A stretch of DNA of 21,169 bases, taken from contig JBEKAN010000023.1 of assembly GCA_050015895.1 (NCBI GenBank), positions 1 through 21,169 on the forward strand, given 5' to 3'. Below, in pieces: positions 17,301-21,169 of this stretch. This DNA comes from JBEKOF01 sp050015895 (lineage in GTDB: Bacteria > Verrucomicrobiota > Verrucomicrobiia > Limisphaerales > Palsa-1400). Below the pieces are notes generated by a model, which searched no databases, was not told where the DNA came from, and saw only the letters and a program-made list of their open reading frames with translations. The translations under genes were made by a program, and so were the position numbers. Within the stretch, counting starts at the first letter, position 1, and every line of letters begins with the position of its first letter.

Positions 17301-18987
17301 CCCGTCTAACCTCACATGGACAAATACTGCGAATGCCTCTTGGTTGCATCTCAGCCCGGCGAACCAAAGCGGCGCTGGGGGCACTAATGTCGTTTTCACT
17401 TACGATCTGAACCAAGGCGCACAGCGTTTGGGGACCCTCACCATTGCTGGCCAGACGGTCACCGTGACCCAAGGGGCCTTCAGCTATTCGCTTGGCGTCA
17501 CCGCCCGCTTGGAGGGGCCGGGCGCCGGGAGCGACAGCGTCGTCCTGGCTGTAAACCCGAATTTCGGCCCTTGGACGGCCACGCCGAATGCCACATGGCT
17601 GCACCTTAGCCCCGGAAATCAAACGGGCGTCGGCAGCACGAATGTAGTTTTCAGCTACGATGCGAATCCAGGGACGACACGCTCGGGCACCCTGACTGTC
17701 GGCGGTCAGGCCCTCACGATCACCCAGGCTGGTTCAACTTATGTCGCAGCAGGCACGGCGACCACATTGGTTTCCTCGGGGTTACAGAATCCCGGTGGTC
17801 TGGCCGTGGACGGCGCGGGTAATGTCTATTTTGCCGACACCGGCAACATCGCAATCAAAGCGTGGACGGCGGCCAACAACACGGTGACCACATTGGTGTC
17901 CTCTGGGTTGAGCAGTCCCTGCAGCGTAGCGGTGGATGGCGCAGGCGACGTTTATATCGCCGACACGACACTTATGGAGTGGAACGCCGCCTTGGGAGGC
18001 AACCTCGTCAGCCTGGCGTCCTTTACGGACGCGACCGCCCACGGCGTGGCAGTGGACGGGGCGGGCAATGTCTATATCGGCACCTCCAGCTCCGACGAGG
18101 CAAACGACTGCCTTTACAAGTGGACGGGGGCCGACAGCAACGTGATCAGGTTGGTGAGAGATTTGGGCGAACCCGATGGGGTGGCAGTGGATGCCGCAGG
18201 CAATGCTTATATCGCGGAGACCTATGGCAGTGTGGTTTTGAAATGGACGGCCGCCACCAGCAACATGAGCACCTTGGTGCCTTCGGGATTATCTTTTCCG
18301 GAAGCCGTGGCTGCGGACGGCGCGGGCAACGTCTATATCGCCGACAGCACTGACAAGGCGATCAAGAAATGGACGGCGGCGAACAACACGGTAACCACAT
18401 TGCCTTTTTCGGGATTGTCGTATCCTTCAGGTGTCGCGGTAGACCGCACGGGCAATGTCTATGTAGCCAATACCCTAAATAACGCAATCGAAGAGCTGCC
18501 GTATGCGTTCGTAGATCCAACGCCTAAGTTTGAGAGTATGGACGCTGGCAACGATACTCTGCCCGTGGTATTGCCCGCCACGGAGAATCTGCTCCCTCCT
18601 TTCGCGCCCACCAGTGACCAGCCGTGGCTCACCATCAGTGGCGTCACCAACGGCGTGGTGAACTTCTCCTTCACCACCAATACCGGTCCGCCTCGCACAG
18701 CCAATATCACCCTGCTCGGCCGGACCATTCCCGTCACGCAGGGAGTGATCGGCGCCGCGCCGACCCTCACCGGCGCGCAGATGCTGGGCTGCGGCGTTTG
18801 CCAGTTTTGCTTCACCAACCTTACGGGCGCGTCCTTTACCGTGCTGTCCACCACCAATCTGTCGTTGCCGTTCACCAACTGGACGGTGGTCGGCGCGGCC
18901 ACGAATGCCGCTCCAAGCGTGTTCCAATTCACCTCGCAACCGACGACGAATGATCCGCAACGCTTCTACGGCGTCCGCTCGCCCTAA
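11353..18987 (+). CDS. Giant secreted NHL-propeller / BACON-domain protein
   Basis: This 2544-residue exported protein has a signal peptide (core WIALVWLVVSAAQA, cleavage likely after Ala40; Met14 at 11392 is an alternative start). It consists of five supermodules. Each has BACON-like beta-sandwich domains of type A (about 85 residues, ALLEGP...WLHLS...GTLT(V/I)AGQT), then NHL blades of 42 residues (consensus GVAVDGAGNVYIADTGNNAI), then one type B domain (about 78 residues, PTSDQPWLTISGVTNGVV...LLGQTI.VTQ). Type A counts are 1, 1, 4, 1, 2; blade counts are 6, 5, 6, 6, 6. The C-terminal 79 residues are a separate module. NHL propellers and BACON domains bind proteins or glycans in known cases; a surface adhesion or carbohydrate-binding role is inferred. 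No catalytic domain is seen. Confidence 0.93.
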   Translation: MPKILPSISDPLPMCSQCCRGLRGSGWIALVWLVVSAAQAQTTNYALGTTALLEGPAPGIDSVVLAVTPQSAGWTNTATAAWLHLSLANQSGTGSTNVVFSYDANPGATRAATLTVAGQTITITQAGSTYVAAGLLGLVTSGLNAPSGVAVDGAGNVYIADTGNNVVKEWVLASNTVTSLIASGLSDPTGVALDASDNVYIANYGGAIEEWTAATSNLTTLVSSGLSEPYGVAVDGVGNVYIADTGNNAIKKWTAATSNVTTLPFSGLTGPYGVAVDGAGNVYITQDNDNYEFDGTVSELLVANNSVTNLVSPEYGPSEDFMNLTGVAVDGEGKVYFASRWYWGGIATGFIDNWTVANNSVTQLADWAPSAPYGVAVDAAGDVYIADSGRNTIFELEHSFVDTTARSESAGAGSDVLPPVVPSTAYLQGSIAPTSNQPWLTISGVTNGVVSFSFAANPGGSRTAEISLLGQTISVTQAAASFSLGTTALLVGPTAGTNSVVLAAYPNIARWTCSANNYWLHLSAANQSGTGSTNVVFSFDTNSGGTRSGTLTIAGCLLTVTQANSNYVAAGPVTTLVSSGLNQPSGVAVDGAGNVYIADTDHSMIKEWTAANSNLTTLVSSGLDFPYGVAVDSATNVYVADTGHTVIKEWTAANGNLTTLGSSGLDFPEGVAVDVAGSVYIADTFNSAIKEWATANGTVVALVSSGLSAPSGVAVDGSGNVCFADTGNNAVKEWTAANSNVTTSVSSGLNGPSGVAVDGMGNVYIADTGDNAIKELPHTFVNPSARSESAVGGNDALPAVLPASVNLFGPFMPTSDQGWLTIGGVTNGVVSFSVAVNIGPSRTAHIMLLGQPILITQNAPTYALNTNALAEGANAGSDGVVLTVIPSIAPWTNTANASWLHLSPANQAGAGGTNVAFSFDANVGATRSGTLTVAGQTVTVTQAGASYSLGTNTLLEGANTGTDIVVLTVIPQIATWTNTANVSWLHLSPANQSGAGSTNVAFSFDANVGATRSGTLTVAGQTLTVTQAAASYSLGATVLLEGPIVGSDSVVLTVIPQIATWTNTANASWLHLSPADQTGVGSTNVAFSFDDNPGVARLGTLSIAGQTLTIVQGGVQAALYTLGATALLEGPAAGSSSVVLAVSPNSAAWTNTANATWLHLNAAIQIGAGSANVVFSYDANPGATRAGTLTIGGQTLTVNQAGSTYVPAGAVTTLVSSNLSSPQAVALDGAGNVYIANTVNNSIQEWTLANNSVTTLVSSGLSDPLGVAVDGAGNVYFSNYGSNSIEEWTPGNSNVTTLLATGLTLPRGIALDGAGNVYIANSGGNSILEWSAANSNVTTLVALGLDDPHGVALDAAGNVYIADSFAEVIREWTAATSNVTTLVAIGLYYGVAVDGSGNLFIADRGRNAIWKWTAANSNLTTLVSSGLSQPEAVAVDGSDNVYIADTVNNAIKELPHAFVDPTPRWESSNAAGADVLPVVLPSTENLLPPFAPTSDQPWLTISGITNGVVAFAFAATTSNRVGHITLLGQTISVRQGAPAYSLGAAALLEGPGAGTDSVVLSTSPSYATWTAVANAAWLHVAAQYQSGAGSTNVVFSYDANPGATRAATLTIAGLPLTVTQAGSTYLPADPVTTLVSSNLSSPRGVAVDGAGNVYIADTSHSALKEWTASNNTVTTLVSSGLISPYGVAVDGAGNVYIAGAAQNAIEKWTAANSNVTTLVSSGLASPYGVAVDGAGNVYIADTGHNAIKEWTAANSNVTTLVSSGLSYPYGVAVDGAGNVYIADANHNAIKEWTAASSNVTTLVSAGLSAPYGVAVDGGGNVYIADYGDSTIKEWTAATSNVTTLVSSGLSHPYGVAVDEVGNVFFADTGNNEIKELPRAFLDPTPRLESLAAGSDSIVVLPATENLLALFAPISSQPWLTISGISNGVVNLTFGPTSINRTAFISLFGQTIPVTQGGPSYGLGATALLEGPAAGSDSVALSVYPSNLTWTNTANASWLHLSPANQSGAGGTNVVFTYDLNQGAQRLGTLTIAGQTVTVTQGAFSYSLGVTARLEGPGAGSDSVVLAVNPNFGPWTATPNATWLHLSPGNQTGVGSTNVVFSYDANPGTTRSGTLTVGGQALTITQAGSTYVAAGTATTLVSSGLQNPGGLAVDGAGNVYFADTGNIAIKAWTAANNTVTTLVSSGLSSPCSVAVDGAGDVYIADTTLMEWNAALGGNLVSLASFTDATAHGVAVDGAGNVYIGTSSSDEANDCLYKWTGADSNVIRLVRDLGEPDGVAVDAAGNAYIAETYGSVVLKWTAATSNMSTLVPSGLSFPEAVAADGAGNVYIADSTDKAIKKWTAANNTVTTLPFSGLSYPSGVAVDRTGNVYVANTLNNAIEELPYAFVDPTPKFESMDAGNDTLPVVLPATENLLPPFAPTSDQPWLTISGVTNGVVNFSFTTNTGPPRTANITLLGRTIPVTQGVIGAAPTLTGAQMLGCGVCQFCFTNLTGASFTVLSTTNLSLPFTNWTVVGAATNAAPSVFQFTSQPTTNDPQRFYGVRSP
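11746..12555 (+). repeat. NHL propeller block 1 (six blades, two irregular)
   Basis: Residues about 132-401. Blades 1-3 and 6 follow the 42-residue pattern, while blades 4 and 5 (about 12157-12430) carry insertions rich in Asp, Asn, Trp and Tyr (for example TQDNDNYEFDG and SRWYWGGIATG). These likely form long loops on one propeller face. Confidence 0.8.
13069..13692 (+). repeat. NHL propeller block 2 (five blades, 126-bp period)
   Basis: Residues about 573-780. Units begin at 13069, 13195, 13321, 13447 and 13573, exactly 126 bp apart. Only five blades are present, against six in the other four blocks, so one blade may have been lost by in-frame recombination. Confidence 0.85.
13930..14958 (+). 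repeat. Four tandem type A BACON-like domains (255-bp period)
   Basis: Domains begin at 13930, 14185, 14440 and 14704. The first three are spaced exactly 255 bp (85 codons); the last spacing is 264 bp because of three extra codons. Domains two and three are identical at DNA level over 40 bases (14257-14296 and 14512-14551), including synonymous positions. This indicates recent duplication or gene conversion. Confidence 0.85.
14983..15723 (+). repeat. NHL propeller block 3 (six blades)
   Basis: Residues about 1211-1457. Six blades of near-uniform length; the fifth lacks two residues (IGLYYGVAVDG in place of a full turn). Followed at once by the type B domain (15727-15963). Confidence 0.85.
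16243..16992 (+). repeat. NHL propeller block 4 (six blades, most uniform)
   Basis: Residues about 1631-1880. Internal units at 16369, 16495, 16621, 16747 and 16873 are exactly 126 bp apart and closely similar in DNA as well as protein, with repeated 'GTGACCAC...TCCTCGGGG' and 'TACGGCGTGGCGGTGGACG' stretches. It is the most homogeneous block. Confidence 0.88.
17224..17736 (+). repeat. Two tandem type A BACON-like domains
   Basis: Domains start at 17224 and 17479, 255 bp apart, the same period as the four-copy array at 13930. They lie between the fourth type B domain and propeller block 5. Confidence 0.8.
17758..18507 (+). repeat. NHL propeller block 5 (six blades, divergent)
   Basis: Residues about 2136-2385. 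Blade 2 is shortened near ADTTLMEWNAALGGN and blade 3 is lengthened by SSSDEANDCLYKW (about 17930-18130). The other four are standard. Confidence 0.8.
18748..18984 (+). other. C-terminal module of the giant protein
   Basis: The last 79 residues of the giant protein are an immunoglobulin-like beta-rich module: a FTVLSTTNLSLPFTNWTVVG core, then a VFQFTSQP stretch and the terminal PQRFYGVRSP. I recall such tails on many secreted Verrucomicrobiota proteins; a sorting or anchoring role is a guess. Here three cysteines (LGCGVCQFCF, codons at 18790, 18799 and 18808) stand where I would expect non-cysteine residues. Confidence 0.6.
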
Positions 18988-19027
18988 AACTGTGAAATCT
19001 CTGGCAAGGGTAGTGCGGCAGCAAAGG

Positions 19028-19504
19028 TCAGGCGGACTCCAGCAAGGTCACAGCTTCCTCGGCGAGGAGGTTGGGCAAAATCACGACCTTGCCGCGCGAG
19101 TCAAAGTGCGCCTGACGAACCGGCGCCACGCCCATTTGACGGCAGAATTCCCGGAAGTCCAGAGTGGAGCAGCTCGGATCCGGCTCGGTGAACTCCGGGA
19201 ATTTGCCGTTGTTCCACTGGAACCTCCCGGCGTCCACGATCACCCCGCCGAGACTCGTGCCGTGGCCGCCGATGTGTTTTGTCGCGGACGTGGCCAGAAT
19301 GTCCGCGCCGTAATCAATCGGCCGCACCAGGCCGACGCCCACCGTGTTGTCCACCACCAGCGGAAGGCCGGCTTGGTGCGCGATTTTGGCGATCGCCTCG
19401 AAGTCCGGCACGTCCAGCTTGAACTTCATTTGTTGTGGTTGTCCTCTCGACAAATGGAACCGATCGCGGCGGGGACCCGGGAAAAGGTCCCGCCGCGCTT
19501 CCAT
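19028..19504 (-). pseudogene. Internal fragment of O-acetylhomoserine sulfhydrylase (MetY-like)
   Basis: About 82 codons (19172-19417) match the middle of MetY/O-acetylhomoserine aminocarboxypropyltransferase, a PLP enzyme making homocysteine: LDVPDFEAIAKIAHQAGLPL, VVDNTVGVGLVRPIDYGADI, then SATKHIGGHGT with the PLP lysine, and KFPEFTEPDPS. Full enzymes have about 430 residues. The N-terminal 150 or so residues and the whole C-terminal domain are missing. Upstream frame codons and the 47 or so codons after PDPS do not look like the family, although the tail (GKVVILPNLLAEEAVTLLES) is open to the TGA at 19028. No good start codon precedes the matching part. It is best read as a gene remnant, or a rearranged fusion. 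Confidence 0.75.
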
Positions 19505-19541
19505 CCTGGACGAGGGCGCTGGAATTGGCGCTGCTCAAAAG

Positions 19542-19889
19542 TCAGAGGTTTTGCGCGTAGGCGAGGAACTTGCGGTAACCGCCCAGGATCGATTGCAACG
19601 CGGCCACAAAGGCGCACTCCGTCAGGTAGGCCGGATGGCCTTTGGGTGCCTCGAGGATGATTTCAAAAGGTCGCGGACGAACCCCCGGCGGGGCGCTCAG
19701 AATACCCGGGAAGGTGTTGCGAACAATGGAATTGCGGGCCGGACATCCATCAATCAGCGCCCGTGTGTCCAGCGGCAGAAACGCATCCGCCGCTTTCAAC
19801 GCCGGCTCGATCAGATTCTTGGTCAGGGTTGCTCCTCCAACGATTCCGTAGAATCCGTCGCTGAATAGTCGTAATATATTGATTTGCAA
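19542..19889 (-). CDS. Unrecognised 115-codon reading frame, possible gene remnant
   Basis: I do not recognise this protein. It starts at TTG 19889 (in-frame stop just upstream at 19911-19913). It has protein-like composition: FYGIVGGATLTKNLIEPALK, a proline-rich ILSAPPGVRPRPFEIILEAP segment, and an amphipathic C-terminal helix near TECAFVAALQSILGGYRKFL. There is no signal peptide or membrane segment. The first 8-10 residues, encoded by AT-rich DNA, differ in composition from the rest, which suggests a truncated 5' end. It lies 38 bp upstream of the MetY fragment, so both may belong to a decaying segment. Real product or remnant cannot be decided here. Confidence 0.4.
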   Translation of the reverse strand: MQINILRLFSDGFYGIVGGATLTKNLIEPALKAADAFLPLDTRALIDGCPARNSIVRNTFPGILSAPPGVRPRPFEIILEAPKGHPAYLTECAFVAALQSILGGYRKFLAYAQNL

Positions 19890-20010
19890 GTTGTTACAAA
19901 TAATATACCGTCACGAGACATGATTGTTTTTTATAATTCGTATAAAATATATGAACATTCTTGGAGCGACTTGAAGATGCTGAATGTCAGAACGGAGCCG
20001 CAGTGAGAGC

Positions 20011-20074
20011 GGTTTAAAAAATACTGGGGCCGTCAGAATGTTGAAACCCCCGGCATTTATGGCCTTTCGACGGC
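20011..20074 (-). terminator. Possible terminator downstream of the GH2 gene
   Basis: Read on the minus strand, GCCGTC (20074-20069) and GACGGC (20034-20029) form an inverted repeat with a long 34-bp loop, followed after about 7 bp by a T-run (20021-20016). It begins 22 bp past the GH2 stop. The long loop makes it weak as an intrinsic terminator. Confidence 0.3.
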
Positions 20075-20095
20075 TACGAAGGCGATGAAGATGCT

Positions 20096-21169
20096 CTAAG
20101 GCACAGTGGGGCGAACCGACGATGTCTGGGCGGAAATTTCAAGGGTGGCGACCGCCAGGCCCTCGGCGCGGGCGGTGAGTTGGATTTTGCCCGGCTCCTT
20201 GCCGGCTTGCACGATCACTTGGGCCAGACCGTTGAAAACATGGCGCTGCCAGGGCGCGGGCGCGGGATTGTCAGCAAGGCTGATGTAAACGTCCGGTTCG
20301 TGGGAACTGGGATCCCCGTTGCCCACGCCAATGATCTTGCCGGGACCGCTGATCTCAAAATGAACCAGGTTGTCCGCCACCGGCACCGTGCGGCCCTGGG
20401 CGTCTTGCGCGGCCACAGTGATGATGCTCAGGTCTTCCCCGTCGGCGTGGATGAGGGCGCGGTCGGGCGAGAGTTTGACGGCGGCGGGCGCGCCGGTGGT
20501 TTCGACTTTGTCCTCCGCGATCTGTCGTCCGCCCTTGTAGCCCCGGGCCACAAGCGCGCCGGGGGCGTATTGGACCATCCATTGCAGATGCGCATTCTTG
20601 GGCATGGGCTTGCGGCCCAGGCTTTGGCCGTTGAGGAAAAGTTCGACCTCCTCGCAATTGCTGTAACAGCGGACGTCAATCTCCTGCCCTTCTTTCCCGG
20701 GCCAATTCCAATGCGGCAGAAGATGGACGATGGGGCGGTCGCCCCAGCAGGCCTGGTAATAGTAAAAATTGTCCTTGGGAAATCCGCAGGTGTCCATCAC
20801 GCCGAAATGCGAGTTGATGCAAGGCCAGCCGTAAGGGGTCGGCTCCCCGCGATAATCGAATCCAGTCCAGACAAATCCTCCCGAAAGCCACGGCCGGACG
20901 GCGAAGAAGCTCCACCATTCCTCGGCGGTGCTGCTCCAGGATTGCGCGTTGTCGTCGTAGGCGCTCATGTAACCGAGGGTCTTGTCGTTGGTGTATATCC
21001 CGCGGGTGGACACGGTGCTGCCCTGCTCGGTCCCGATGTTCGGCTGGGCGGGATGCGCTTGATGGTATGCGTCCGCGTCGCGGAAGTGGTAGTTCCAGCC
21101 GCGAACGTCAATCACTTGGTTGATGCCGGTGAAAATGTTGCCGTTGTCGGAGGCGCAAGTGCATTGCCG
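20096..21169 (-). CDS. Glycoside hydrolase family 2 (beta-galactosidase-like), 3' part
   Basis: The frame is open to the right edge, so the 5' part (sugar-binding domain, sandwich domain, start of the barrel) lies outside. Visible in order: the end of the GH2 TIM barrel (ASDNGNIFTGINQVIDVRGW, then GTEQGSTVSTRGIY with the likely nucleophile Glu, then WLSGGFVWTGFDYRGEPTPY); a DUF4982-like sandwich (HLLPHWNWPGKEGQEIDV, CEEVELFLNGQSLGRK); and the C-terminal GH2 domain (AVKLSPDRALIHADGEDLS, VHFEISGPGKIIGVGNGDP). Such enzymes hydrolyse beta-galactosides or related glycans, usually outside the cytoplasm. A GTG at 21115 is an internal codon, not the start. A role in polysaccharide degradation fits the phylum. 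Confidence 0.93.
   Translation of the reverse strand, partial: RQCTCASDNGNIFTGINQVIDVRGWNYHFRDADAYHQAHPAQPNIGTEQGSTVSTRGIYTNDKTLGYMSAYDDNAQSWSSTAEEWWSFFAVRPWLSGGFVWTGFDYRGEPTPYGWPCINSHFGVMDTCGFPKDNFYYYQACWGDRPIVHLLPHWNWPGKEGQEIDVRCYSNCEEVELFLNGQSLGRKPMPKNAHLQWMVQYAPGALVARGYKGGRQIAEDKVETTGAPAAVKLSPDRALIHADGEDLSIITVAAQDAQGRTVPVADNLVHFEISGPGKIIGVGNGDPSSHEPDVYISLADNPAPAPWQRHVFNGLAQVIVQAGKEPGKIQLTARAEGLAVATLEISAQTSSVRPTVP

Noticed and set aside
16219..17622. Long minus-strand frames opposite the giant gene (also 15076-16212 and 14011-14847)
   Set aside because: They mirror the 126-bp and 255-bp repeats of the plus-strand gene, giving periodic HRHAVG/GRRPLLDR text; no independent coding evidence.
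11746..18507. CRISPR-like interpretation of the regular 126-bp repeats
   Set aside because: Units are in-frame coding repeats with conserved NHL residues and have no short-repeat/unique-spacer pattern.
19891..19960. Promoter with perfect TATAAT at 19932-19937 on the plus strand
   Set aside because: No acceptable -35 box at the right distance and no plus-strand gene follows; the AT-rich context makes a chance match likely.

Overview
The window most likely comes from a Verrucomicrobiota genome, probably of the Pedosphaera/Limisphaera type (subdivision 3). Three things point there: high GC outside a few AT-rich regulatory gaps, many start codons without a Shine-Dalgarno sequence, and a giant secreted repeat protein whose C-terminal module (ending near QRFYGVRSP) resembles tails I associate with proteins of that phylum. 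Intergenic arrays of short perfect hairpins fit the same picture. The taxonomy is inferred from memory of protein families, not from a search.

Left part, minus strand (359-5130): a secreted TlpA/thioredoxin-like protein, then ligA (NAD-dependent DNA ligase), then a small DUF6924-type protein whose GTG start overlaps the ligA stop in a GTGA junction. Two hairpin arrays flank the thioredoxin-like gene (3183-3341 and 5220-5313). A further structured repeat lies at 160-246.

Middle, plus strand (5644-11219): a four-copy 10-bp repeat, each copy carrying an AAGG box and the first three an ATG, leads into an aldo/keto reductase. That gene overlaps a NifS/IscS-type cysteine desulfurase by GTGA. Then come dnaN, with an AT-rich, DnaA-box-containing leader and no dnaA beside it, a family-4 Fe-S uracil-DNA glycosylase, and proC. 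These are mostly housekeeping genes: ligA, dnaN and the glycosylase serve replication and repair, and proC makes proline.

Right part: one 7.6-kb gene (11353-18987) encodes a 2544-residue exported protein. It is built of five supermodules, each made of one to four BACON-like beta-sandwich domains, a six-bladed NHL propeller (five-bladed in one case) and a second, distinct BACON-like domain, followed by the C-terminal module. Its blades repeat at 126 bp and its tandem BACON-like domains at 255 bp, with strong similarity at the DNA level. This is the most unusual object in the window. Downstream, on the minus strand, are an internal fragment of a MetY-type sulfhydrylase, an unrecognised 115-codon reading frame that may also be a remnant, and the 3' part of a GH2 beta-galactosidase-like gene running off the right edge.
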